The translations under genes and the position numbers were made by a program. The notes beneath the pieces were generated by a model, which was given only the letters and a program-made list of their open reading frames with translations, was not told the origin of the DNA and searched no databases. Positions 37,001 through 44,731 of a stretch of DNA of 64,000 bases are shown here, piece by piece. Origin of the DNA: Niabella sp. (lineage in GTDB: Bacteria; Bacteroidota; Bacteroidia; Chitinophagales; Chitinophagaceae); NCBI RefSeq assembly GCF_030150205.1, contig NZ_JASLGT010000002.1, forward strand, positions 310,001-374,000, in the 5' to 3' direction. Each line of letters begins with the position of its first letter. Position 1 is the first letter of the stretch.

Positions 37001-37282
37001 CGCTGGGATAACGGTATCGGTAATTCGGATGGATCGAATAACTCATTGTATTATTCAAAAGGTGATTTCCTCGCATTTCGTGAAATAACGCTGAGCTATC
37101 GTTTTCCGAAAAAAATAATCACCGGAATTTTTCTGCAGAACCTGGAAGCATTTGGCTCGGTATACAACCTGGGGTACCTCACTCATTATAGCGGGCTGAT
37201 GCCGGAAGTGTATACGGGATCGGACCCGGGTTTATATCCAAGACCAAGACAGGTGATCTTTGGAATTAATGCAACCTTTTAA
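34028..37282 (+). CDS. SusC/RagA-family TonB-dependent outer-membrane transporter
   Basis: TonB-dependent importer of 1084 residues. Signal peptide (KSIVFFCFFNFCFLGPVILHA), a carboxypeptidase-regulatory-like domain (VITGTVVSEDLQPVQGGSV), the TonB-box region and plug with NEVVVIAYGKQ and FIRGGSSTSPESDAPLLIVD, PDDIESMEILKDAASTALYG (SusC plug signature), then the beta-barrel to the terminal aromatic residue of NATF. It imports oligosaccharides across the outer membrane with the SusD partner downstream. An alternative start at 34055 gives a more standard signal peptide. The barrel is complete. Substrate is inferred from the flanking sialidases to be sialylated glycan or free sialic acid. Confidence 0.93.
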   Translation: MFKVIQTIAMKSIVFFCFFNFCFLGPVILHAQQSRVITGTVVSEDLQPVQGGSVLVKGTTLGTTTDTSGIFSIQIPQQAAVLVVSAIGYKDREITPGKELHITVTLDSRSDPLNEVVVIAYGKQSRATLTTSVSKIGSQEFKNAPAVNPLVQLQGKVAGVSIQLSDGQPGANPQIFIRGGSSTSPESDAPLLIVDGIVGQMRNISDLNPDDIESMEILKDAASTALYGARAANGVIIVTTKKGTAGKPKINMKFSTGQDQQAKKYSFLNARDYVYVTRKNIAAYNTTNPQLYLSGGTYGMSTGNPRNSKNTLEFLDVYISNYGADYVADLINNQGWETMDDPATGKKLIFKNTDFEHVTYQNANRFDVDASVSGGSDKYTYYLGLGHNNQEGIVYGTYYKGYNGLFNGTMKLSNKWSMNTSFSFQLRNANAPNNYTNVVNRSLKTPPTYRLLFEDGTPAPGEGISSFVPRLYEVYYKERYTDIKVYRYTSKVGANWDILPGLSFTPTFYYFTTEGIENRYEAFSTVYKNRNASANHNFDRQTQLDGLLSYNKKLGLGHHINAVVGTSYINNYAYRLNGSGRGAPTDYITTLNATVAETQRTSSTKSSEAMMSYFGRADYDYKSRYILSASLRMDGSSRFAEKRRQAYFPGLSAGWNVHKEAFWEPLLKTISSLKLRSSLGMVGNNNIGAYDAYGQYATGYNYDGQVGILNTTLKNDILVWEKTASFDAGAEIGFLNNRVTLILDYYNKLTSNRLFDKPLDATSGFASIKSNYGSIRNSGFEIELEALPIQTRDFSWKVNATFSYNKGVVVKLPANQEDKNRVGGNYVYDPASGTYMKVGGLAEGERFGQRWAYHLLGAYATDEDAANAPRDLNASGRVKLGGDAIWDDLDGNGIIDNNDMIFMGYIRPDKMGGFVNTVTYKNLSLRFVGDWATGHVIDNKFKADVMGSARNNNSALPDVMAPDVWKQQGDKATVPKYTVQSDYDYNFRNHLRWDNGIGNSDGSNNSLYYSKGDFLAFREITLSYRFPKKIITGIFLQNLEAFGSVYNLGYLTHYSGLMPEVYTGSDPGLYPRPRQVIFGINATF

Positions 37283-37395
37283 ATGATACGAGCCAAAATC
37301 AATAAAAAATATACAGATGAAACAAAGCAGGATCACCACCTCACAGGAGGGTATATATGCGGAGTTCCATCGGACCATTAAATAAAATAAAAGAC

Positions 37396-38838
37396 ATGCG
37401 GATGAAAAATTATTATATGCTTGTTTTTTTACTTGCCGGGTTATCGCTGTTCCCGGCCTGTGAAAAACTGATCGATATAAAACCCGACTCTGCCATCACT
37501 GCCGAAAATTACTGGAATGCGGAGGGCGATGTAACGGGGTACCTTACCGGCATCTACACGAAGTACCGGGACGTGATGAATAATACCTATTACCTGGAAG
37601 ACCGGGGTGATGCATTCAGCCCGGGACTGGAGTCCGGGATGTCCTCTGCCTGGCAGCAAAATTTAACACCCCAGAATGCACCGAACTGGCTGGATTTTTA
37701 TAATGTGGTGCATCATTGTAACCTGGTATTAAAGTATGCACCTGGGATTGCTTTTGGACAGGAAGCGAATAAAAACCGGGTTTTGGCACAGGTGAAGTTT
37801 ATCCGGGCGCATATATATTTTACCCTGCTACGTTGCTGGGGCGATGTGCCCATTGTTACCGCACCTACCGAAAGTGCCGAAATGCCCCTGCCTGTAAGAG
37901 CAAAGGCATCGGAGGTTATCGCTTTTGTTTTAAAAGATATTGATGAGGCCATCAATACATTTCCGGAGGATAATATAAAAGATAAAGACCTTGCTTCCAG
38001 GCAGGCCGCTTATGCCTTAAAGGCAGATGTACTGTTGTGGCGCGCAAAAGTATTGAACGGAGGCGCAACGGATCTTACCGAAGCTATTACTGCTGCTGAT
38101 AAAGCGGCGGTGGGACTAAGCCTGGAAGATGATTTTTCGAAGGTATTCAGTACCGATAACCGGAAGGGTAAGGAAGTGTTGTTTGCGCTGCATTTTGCGA
38201 AGGATGAAAAGTCGGATCAGTATAGCAAACAGCTTAAACCGCGTGACATTTTTGTACAGTCCGCGCTCAATAAAAATGATATTCCCTATGCCGTTAGCGG
38301 AGCCCGCAGCCAGTATGCCCCTTCCGATAAATTGCAGCAGGCTTTTAAGGTAAATGCAAATGACAAAAGAGCCGCAGCTTCCTTTATTGTGGCCACCGGG
38401 GCTAATAATGCGGTGATTGGTGTATTTGACAATAAAATGCGTGGAACTGTTTACCCGGATAACCGCTACTATGATAATGATATTATTGTATATCGCCTGG
38501 GTGAGTTAATTCTTTTTAAAGCCGAGGCGCTGGCTGCCCTGGGGCGTACAACAGAAGCCATTACAGAACTGGATAAAATAAGGGTGCGTGCCGGTACCGG
38601 CAATTATAAAGGTGCAACAGACAAACTATCGGTAGAACGGGAAATACTCAACGAGCGGTTCCGGGAACTGTACCTGGAGCTGAAACGCTGGCCGGACCTG
38701 CTGCGTTTTCATTTTGAAGGCGTAATTGATGTGCGTGCGGAAGTGGCCAATATGAACGCGTCTGTACCGCTGTTCTTCCCCATACCCAAAGCACAAATAG
38801 ATATAAACCCAAATTTGATTCAGACTGAAGGATATTAA
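37396..38838 (+). CDS. SusD/RagB-family nutrient-binding lipoprotein
   Basis: Outer-membrane lipoprotein of 480 residues forming the lid over the SusC barrel. Lipobox LSLFPAC near residue 20; the SusD helical repeat region follows (WLDFYNVVHHCNLVLKYA, KFIRAHIYFTLLRCWGDVPI, NERFRELYLELKRWPDLLRF), ending with IPKAQIDINPNL, a signature of the family C-terminus. The A-rich start at 37396 (MRMKNYYML) is chosen for the signal peptide, but an ATG at 37357 lies six bases after a perfect AGGAGG and would add 13 residues; the choice is uncertain. Pairs with the susC gene upstream. Confidence 0.9.
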   Translation: MRMKNYYMLVFLLAGLSLFPACEKLIDIKPDSAITAENYWNAEGDVTGYLTGIYTKYRDVMNNTYYLEDRGDAFSPGLESGMSSAWQQNLTPQNAPNWLDFYNVVHHCNLVLKYAPGIAFGQEANKNRVLAQVKFIRAHIYFTLLRCWGDVPIVTAPTESAEMPLPVRAKASEVIAFVLKDIDEAINTFPEDNIKDKDLASRQAAYALKADVLLWRAKVLNGGATDLTEAITAADKAAVGLSLEDDFSKVFSTDNRKGKEVLFALHFAKDEKSDQYSKQLKPRDIFVQSALNKNDIPYAVSGARSQYAPSDKLQQAFKVNANDKRAAASFIVATGANNAVIGVFDNKMRGTVYPDNRYYDNDIIVYRLGELILFKAEALAALGRTTEAITELDKIRVRAGTGNYKGATDKLSVEREILNERFRELYLELKRWPDLLRFHFEGVIDVRAEVANMNASVPLFFPIPKAQIDINPNLIQTEGY

Positions 38839-38849
38839 ATTTTAATACG

Positions 38850-39968
38850 ATGCTTACAAAAACGCTTTTTTCAATAGGATTTTGCAGCCTGGTACTGATA
38901 GCGATCGGTTGCAAAAAACAAGGTCTTGTTGGATTTGACCCGGTGAATCCGAATGCACCGGGACTTGCAGATTCAAATAAATATGTAAAGCTCTTCGAGC
39001 GGGGATATAAAGGCTATGCATTGTTTCGCATACCGGCAATCGTACGTGCAAAATCCGGCACGTTGCTGGCCTTTGCCGAAGGACGCATGTGCGGAACATG
39101 TGGGGACGCCGGCGATATTAATATGGTGCTGAAGAGAAGTACCGATGGTGGCAAAACCTGGGGCGATCTGATGGTGATCTGGGATGATGGGGAAAATACC
39201 TGCGGCAATCCCGTGCCGATCGTAGACGAAGAAACAGGTACCATTCATTTATTAATGAGCTGGAATAATACCCGGGCATTTGTAACCCGGTCAACCGACG
39301 AAGGACTTACCTGGTCAGCACCCCAGGAGATCACTGCCAACGTAAAAGATGTGGGCTGGACCTGGTATGCAACTGGCCCGGTGCACGGTATTCAATTAAC
39401 GGAAGGCCCCAATAAAGGCCGGCTGATTGCACCTACCTATACCACTGCAACCAACCTGGGAAACAAGAGCTATTCTTTTTCTGTTTACTCAGATGATCAT
39501 GGCGCTACCTGGAAAAAAGGTGCGCTGACCAAACAGGGCGATGTGGGCGAATGCACAGTAGCGGAAACGAATGCCGGATTATTGCTCAATATGCGCTCTT
39601 CGGTATCCAACGCACGTGTTTTTACAACAAGTACCGATGGCGGTTTAACCTGGGGAAATAATCAGCTGCAACCGGAGCTGCCGGATCCTAAATGCCAGGG
39701 CAGTATGATCAGTTTTAAGCAAAATGGAAGCTGGGTATTATTGCAAAGCAATGCGGCGGCGCAAACGCGTACAAATATGGCCGTGAAACAGTCAGACGAT
39801 GACGGAAAAACCTGGAGCCGGTCCTACACCGTTTTTTATGGTGCTTCGGCCTATTCCGATATGGCCCTGCTGGACGACCGGCATGTAGGACTGATCTTTG
39901 AAAACGGCGATAAAAATCCTTACGACCGGATCTATTTTAAACGTATCCCTTTGTCCAACCTTCAATAA
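38850..39968 (+). CDS. Sialidase-like BNR-repeat lipoprotein (second copy)
   Basis: Lipoprotein of 372 residues (SLVLIAIGC lipobox) of the GH33 type. FRIP motif in YALFRIPAIVRAKSG near residue 60, acid/base position in GDAGDINMVLKRS, and Asp boxes STDGGKTW, STDEGLTW, YSDDHGATW, STDGGLTW and SDDDGKTW, five in all. ASAYSDMALLD near residue 345 provides the likely catalytic tyrosine. It is clearly diverged from the first copy, so the two probably differ in linkage or accessibility preference. It starts 11 bases after the susD stop. Confidence 0.9.
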   Translation: MLTKTLFSIGFCSLVLIAIGCKKQGLVGFDPVNPNAPGLADSNKYVKLFERGYKGYALFRIPAIVRAKSGTLLAFAEGRMCGTCGDAGDINMVLKRSTDGGKTWGDLMVIWDDGENTCGNPVPIVDEETGTIHLLMSWNNTRAFVTRSTDEGLTWSAPQEITANVKDVGWTWYATGPVHGIQLTEGPNKGRLIAPTYTTATNLGNKSYSFSVYSDDHGATWKKGALTKQGDVGECTVAETNAGLLLNMRSSVSNARVFTTSTDGGLTWGNNQLQPELPDPKCQGSMISFKQNGSWVLLQSNAAAQTRTNMAVKQSDDDGKTWSRSYTVFYGASAYSDMALLDDRHVGLIFENGDKNPYDRIYFKRIPLSNLQ

Positions 39969-39975
39969 TTGCAGT

Positions 39976-41484
39976 ATGAAAATTATGAATTATGTATCCG
40001 GCCTGGTTTTAATGATCGCCCTGTTACTGGCGGGATGTAAAAAAGACAAAGTCAATACGGCCATAATCGTCGATTTTGCGGCCAGTAAAGTGGCCCTTAC
40101 GGCTGGCGACAGCATTACATTCAGGGAGCTGGCGCAGGGCACCGTTTCAAACTGGCATTGGGAGTTTGAGGGCGGAGAACCGGCAACATCGAATCTCTCC
40201 GGGCCTACGGTAACCTATAAGGAACCCGGAACGTATTCCGTAACGTTAACGTTGAGCAATGCGGCCGGTGAGGCGATCCTTAAAAAAGAAAAGATGATCT
40301 CGGTAGGCCATAGCCGTGTTAAAGCCGGTTTCACCCAGCAAAAAGCAGTAGCGCTTCAAAACGAAAAACTGCAGTTTACAGACATCAGTACCGGATCTCC
40401 CACTGCGTGGAAATGGGAATTTACCGCCCTGGAAACGGGCGCTGTCATCGGCTCGGATAAACAGCATCCGCAGGTCAATTTTGCCGATACCGGTTTTTAT
40501 AATATCCGCCTGATCGCATCCAACCCGGATTACAGTGATACCCTTGTGAAAGAGAAAGCGCTGCACATCATTGATCCGTATACACTGGCGGCGGCATTTG
40601 ATGCAGATGTGCCCTCCATATATGAAGGGCAGCGCGTACAGTTCACCGATCAATCCCTGGGCATTGCAAAAGAATGGGCCTGGGAGATTACCGGCGATGG
40701 GGGAACGCTCCGGTCTTCAGAACAAAATCCTTCCATTCAATTTGATAAGGCGGGCATCTATACCGTAACCTTAAGTATTAAAAATGATGTGGCCGCGCAC
40801 TCAAAAACCATGGAACGGTTTATCCGTGTGATTCCCGCCAATGGCCTCGTGGGGTATTTCCCGTTCAATCATTCGATCAATGATGAGGGGCCGTTAAAGC
40901 TTCCGGTTACAAAGAGGGGACAGGTAGGTGTGGTACAGGCCGGCAGAAATGGAAGCACTACCGGAGTGGGCAGTTTTGATGGCAGCGGCGGAATCGTTGT
41001 GGCGGATAACCCGGATTTTAATATGGGTACCGGCGACTTTACGGTTGCCGTATGGGTGCAATCCACCAGCACGGTGCGGATGATGATCTGGCAGGAAAGC
41101 GGTAAAAAAGGAACGGCGGATAACCAGGCCTGGTTACGCCTGAACAGCTCTGCCACGCAATATACCGTGTTTAATACAGAAGATGCGGCGGGGGGATCCA
41201 GCCTGACGCTGGCAGATCCCGGAAATATTGCGGATGGTAAATGGTATCATGTAGTGGCCGTTCGGTCGGGATTGACAACAAAGCTTTATATTAACGGTCA
41301 GAAAATAGGCGAACGCAACTCCGGCAATGGTGTAAAAGATGTTTCCAATACAGCCGACTTCAAGATCGGTATGCAGGAGGGAACCAGTAGCTTTAGTAAT
41401 TACTTTATCGGGAAGCTGGATGAATTGATTGTTTACAAAAGGGCATTAAACGATAGCGAAATCACAAACCTGTTTAAATATTAA
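39976..41484 (+). CDS. PKD-domain and LamG/concanavalin-like lipoprotein
   Basis: Lipoprotein of 502 residues (LLLAGC). Three PKD-like beta domains follow (residues about 30-285), each with a W-x-W-E-F or W-A-W-E-I motif and a Y-x-V-T-L-T strand (NWHWEFEGGEPAT, AWKWEFTALETG, EWAWEITGDGG). The C-terminal 200 residues look like a laminin-G-3/concanavalin fold, starting GLVGYFPFNHSINDEG and ending YFIGKLDELIVYKRALN. No glycosidase motif is visible. Its position between sialidase genes suggests a surface glycan-binding protein in the role of SusE/SusF. The start at 39976 gives the lipoprotein signal; the frame upstream overlaps the previous gene. Confidence 0.82.
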   Translation: MKIMNYVSGLVLMIALLLAGCKKDKVNTAIIVDFAASKVALTAGDSITFRELAQGTVSNWHWEFEGGEPATSNLSGPTVTYKEPGTYSVTLTLSNAAGEAILKKEKMISVGHSRVKAGFTQQKAVALQNEKLQFTDISTGSPTAWKWEFTALETGAVIGSDKQHPQVNFADTGFYNIRLIASNPDYSDTLVKEKALHIIDPYTLAAAFDADVPSIYEGQRVQFTDQSLGIAKEWAWEITGDGGTLRSSEQNPSIQFDKAGIYTVTLSIKNDVAAHSKTMERFIRVIPANGLVGYFPFNHSINDEGPLKLPVTKRGQVGVVQAGRNGSTTGVGSFDGSGGIVVADNPDFNMGTGDFTVAVWVQSTSTVRMMIWQESGKKGTADNQAWLRLNSSATQYTVFNTEDAAGGSSLTLADPGNIADGKWYHVVAVRSGLTTKLYINGQKIGERNSGNGVKDVSNTADFKIGMQEGTSSFSNYFIGKLDELIVYKRALNDSEITNLFKY

Positions 41485-42668
41485 TGATGGAAAGAGCGGT
41501 ACGATCCTGTATAAAAAGCAAGGGATATGGCAGGCTGTTAAACTGGGTAGCATTTACGGGCATGGTCTTGTGTATGCATGCCTGCAGCGCACGTTTGCAT
41601 ACTGCAGTGGAGCAGCCGGTTACGGTTTTTGAACCCGGTGCGGTATATAAATCAACCCGTATACCGGCGCTGGTGTACACAAAGCAGGGGGCTTTACTGG
41701 CATTTTGTGAAGGCCGTATCGGCACGGCCAGTGACTGGGCCGATATGAACCTGATCATGCGTCGCAGTAAGGATGGGGGCAACAATTGGGAGCCGATCGT
41801 AATTATAGACTCCATGAAGGGTGGCCCGGTTGGAAATCCAACGCCCATCGTTGATGCGGATGGAACGATTCATTTGTTATACCAGCGTGATTATGCGGAA
41901 GGATTTTATACCTGCTCAAAGGATGATGGCAACTCCTGGTCGAAGCCGGTAAATATTACGGAGACCTACAACGCATTCAGGCCGGAATATGACTGGAAGG
42001 TGCTGGCCCCGGGGCCAGGGCATGGCATCCAGCTGAAAAACGGACGATTGCTCAGCGCGGTATGGCTGGCCAATTCTGCACGGTTAACGCCACGCAGAAG
42101 TCATTCCCCTTCCTGTGTGGCGACGATTTACAGCGATGACCAGGGCAAAACCTGGAAACGGGGCGCTATTATAGCCGATAGTTCCGCACAGATTGCCAAT
42201 CCCAATGAAAGCATGCCGGTACAATTGGCTGACGGATCGGTGTTGATGAGTATCCGGAGCCCGTCAAAACAACAGCGAAGAGCGTTTAGTAAAAGTGCCA
42301 CCGGTTCCGGCGGTTGGACGGGAACGCAATTTGCAAATGCTTTATTTGATCCTACCTGTATGGCGCCCATCATCGCATTGCCCAAACTTAGGCCGGAAGG
42401 GAAGGCCGCATTGTTATTTGTAAATCCTGATAGCCGGGATATTGAAAAGCATCCCCGCCGGAACCTGTCTGCAAAACTGTCCTTTGATGAAGGCGCCACC
42501 TGGGGTTTTAACAAGGTCATCGACCCGGGGCCTTCGGGTTACAGCGACCTGGCCGTAGATAAAAACGGAACGGTTTATTGTTTGTATGAGACTGCAGGAA
42601 AAGACCGTGATTTTAATTACAAGCTGGTATTAAAAAAGCTGCCGGCAAAATGGTTTCAAAAAAAATAA
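41484..42668 (+). CDS. Sialidase-like BNR-repeat protein (third copy)
   Basis: Lipoprotein-type exported protein of 394 residues (signal with MHACS). The arginine motif is TRIP rather than FRIP (YKSTRIPALVYTKQGALLA), followed by ASDWADMNL at the acid/base position; Asp boxes are SKDGGNNW, SKDDGNSW, YSDDQGKTW and SFDEGATW. SGYSDLAVDKNGTVYCLYE near the end carries the putative catalytic Tyr. The ATG overlaps the preceding stop (TAATG), so the two genes are translationally coupled. It is more distant from the other copies, and the loss of F in the FRIP motif is common among family relatives. Confidence 0.85.
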   Translation: MMERAVRSCIKSKGYGRLLNWVAFTGMVLCMHACSARLHTAVEQPVTVFEPGAVYKSTRIPALVYTKQGALLAFCEGRIGTASDWADMNLIMRRSKDGGNNWEPIVIIDSMKGGPVGNPTPIVDADGTIHLLYQRDYAEGFYTCSKDDGNSWSKPVNITETYNAFRPEYDWKVLAPGPGHGIQLKNGRLLSAVWLANSARLTPRRSHSPSCVATIYSDDQGKTWKRGAIIADSSAQIANPNESMPVQLADGSVLMSIRSPSKQQRRAFSKSATGSGGWTGTQFANALFDPTCMAPIIALPKLRPEGKAALLFVNPDSRDIEKHPRRNLSAKLSFDEGATWGFNKVIDPGPSGYSDLAVDKNGTVYCLYETAGKDRDFNYKLVLKKLPAKWFQKK

Positions 42669-42726
42669 CCGGATGATATATGCCGGCAAAAAATTAATAG
42701 GCCGGCTCAAAAAAGAAAATATACGA

Positions 42727-43662
42727 ATGAAAATAAAAGGATTAATCGCCGCAACCTTCAGTACGCTGCAGGCAGACGGCTCAGTAGATTTTGAGATGAT
42801 CCCGCTACTGGTAGAGAAACTGGTAGCGGATGGCGTACAGGGCGTATTTATTTGCGGAACCAATGGAGAAGGTCCCAATCTTACCGTGGAAGAGCGCATG
42901 CAGGTGGCGGAAGCCTATGTAAAAGCGGTGAACAAGCGCATACGGGTATTGGTACATGTAGGTCATACGGCCATTACCGAATCGCGTCAGCTGGCAAAAC
43001 ATGCCAGTGCTATCGGAGCAGATGCCATATCCGCCGTGGCTGGTTTTTATTTTAAACCGGCTTCTGTCGACAACCTGGCCGATTGTATGGCCGCTATTGC
43101 CGGAGCGGCACCGGATATCCCTTTCTATTATTACCATATTCCAGCCATCACCGGCATCGCTGTAGATATGATCCGCTTCCTGGAGCTGGCGGAGGAAAAG
43201 ATCCCCAACTTTGCGGGGATAAAATATACCGCCGCAACATTGCACGAATACCAGCGTTGCTTAAACTACAAGAATGGTAAATACGATATCCTTTTTGGGT
43301 ACGACGAGTTATTATTGCCGGCACTGTCTGTAGGTGCAATGGGCGCCATCGGAAGCACCTATACCTTTGCCGCGCCGCTGTACAACGCCGTTATCCGGGC
43401 ATTTGAACAGGGCGACCTTGAAAAGGCAAGGAGCCTGCAATGGCAGGCCGTACAAATGATCTCCTGCTTAACAGAGTATGGGCCAATCCCCACTCAAAAA
43501 GCAATTGTAGGTTTGGGCGGACTGGAATTAGGTCCCTGCCGTTTGCCATTAACCGCATTAACAGCCGGTCAAAAGCAGCGGGTGCAACAATTTCTTGAAT
43601 CTATTCGTTTTTTTGAAAACCTGCACCAGGTTCAGCAGGAAGGAACAATGAATGCAATATGA
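42727..43662 (+). CDS. nanA: N-acetylneuraminate lyase
   Basis: Class I aldolase of the DHDPS/NAL superfamily, 311 residues, splitting N-acetylneuraminate into N-acetylmannosamine and pyruvate in the cytoplasm. GTNGEGPNLTVEER near residue 45 is the pyruvate-carboxylate loop; YYYHIPAITG holds the conserved Tyr (about 137) and FAGIKYTAA the Schiff-base Lys (about 164). Specificity-associated residues of NanA are kept: GYDE (Asp-Glu pair) and GSTY (Ser), which distinguishes lyases from dihydrodipicolinate synthases. The ATG at 42727 gives the normal N-terminus (MKIKGLIAATFSTL). Its stop overlaps the next start by four bases. Confidence 0.9.
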   Translation: MKIKGLIAATFSTLQADGSVDFEMIPLLVEKLVADGVQGVFICGTNGEGPNLTVEERMQVAEAYVKAVNKRIRVLVHVGHTAITESRQLAKHASAIGADAISAVAGFYFKPASVDNLADCMAAIAGAAPDIPFYYYHIPAITGIAVDMIRFLELAEEKIPNFAGIKYTAATLHEYQRCLNYKNGKYDILFGYDELLLPALSVGAMGAIGSTYTFAAPLYNAVIRAFEQGDLEKARSLQWQAVQMISCLTEYGPIPTQKAIVGLGGLELGPCRLPLTALTAGQKQRVQQFLESIRFFENLHQVQQEGTMNAI

Positions 43663-44708
43663 ACGGTAAAGGCTGGTTCATACTATTTATAGTTATGCAT
43701 ATGCTGTTACACAAGATGGCTGCGCAGCCATTTAAAATGGAACAATGGAATGCGCTGCCGGATACAACAAGCTTTGCCGGTTCTTTTGCCGGCCTGATCA
43801 ATGACCGGTTAATTGTAGCCGGGGGCAGTAATTTTCCCGGTGGCGGTGCGCCCTGGCTGGGATCAAAAAAAATATGGTATGACCAGGTATTCCTGCTCGA
43901 GCACAAAACGGCATCCTGGAAAAAGATCGGGAACCTGCCCCAGCCCCTGGGATACGGCGTTTCTGTTTCACTGCCCGGGGGGTTACTTTGCATCGGAGGC
44001 AGCAATGCGGAAGGGCACACTGCGGGGGTGTTATTATTGCAGGTAAAGGATGGAGTACTGCAAACAGATACCCTGCAGCCCCTGCCGCAGGCACTGGCCA
44101 ATACCTGCGGTGCACAGGTGGGGAATAAAATTTATGTAGCGGGAGGGCTCACTACGCCGGATGCAAAAACAACGGCTGCCGCTTTCTATGAACTGGATCT
44201 GTCAGATGGATTAAAACAGGCAAAATGGAAGCAGCTTCCTGCCTGGCCGGGTCCCTCGCGTATGTTGGGAGTAGCAGCGGCCGTTGGTGATTGCTTTTAT
44301 TTGTTTAGCGGCGCCCAGCTGGTAAACGGGCAACGAGTGTATCTCCGGGATGCCTACCGTTTTTCGGAAAGAACCGGCTGGACAAAGATTGCGGATCTTC
44401 CCCGCCCGGCAGTAGCGGCGCCTTCGCCACTGATGCAGGATGGAAAACGGATCTTTCTTTTTGGGGGAGATGATGGCAGTAATGCCGGCAAAGATCTGCG
44501 TGAAGCACATCCGGGCTTTAGTAAAAAAATGCTGGTATACGATTGCCGGAAAAATACCTGGTCGGAGCTTCGGTATACAAAAGCCGATATGCCCATGATT
44601 CCCGTAACCACAACGGCGGTTTTATGGGGCGATCAATGGGTGATCCCCGGCGGGGAAATAAAGCCGGGGATCCGTACGCCGGAAGTGTTGTGGATTTTAA
44701 AAAAATAA
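43659..44708 (+). CDS. nanM: Kelch-repeat N-acetylneuraminate epimerase/mutarotase (NanM-like)
   Basis: Exported six-bladed kelch protein of 349 residues with signal peptide (WFILFIVMHMLLHKMAAQ). Kelch blades show LIVAGGSNFPGG, YVAGGLTTPDAK, FYLFSGAQLVNGQ, FLFGGDDGSNAGK and WVIPGGEIKPGIR, the pattern of cyclically permuted mutarotase proteins that equilibrate alpha and beta N-acetylneuraminate. It overlaps the nanA stop by ATGA, so they are co-translated. The periplasmic location puts it between the sialidases and the inner-membrane transporter. NanM activity is inferred from family and context. Confidence 0.85.
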   Translation: MNGKGWFILFIVMHMLLHKMAAQPFKMEQWNALPDTTSFAGSFAGLINDRLIVAGGSNFPGGGAPWLGSKKIWYDQVFLLEHKTASWKKIGNLPQPLGYGVSVSLPGGLLCIGGSNAEGHTAGVLLLQVKDGVLQTDTLQPLPQALANTCGAQVGNKIYVAGGLTTPDAKTTAAAFYELDLSDGLKQAKWKQLPAWPGPSRMLGVAAAVGDCFYLFSGAQLVNGQRVYLRDAYRFSERTGWTKIADLPRPAVAAPSPLMQDGKRIFLFGGDDGSNAGKDLREAHPGFSKKMLVYDCRKNTWSELRYTKADMPMIPVTTTAVLWGDQWVIPGGEIKPGIRTPEVLWILKK

Positions 44709-44731
44709 TGACAACAGAACAATAACCAACC

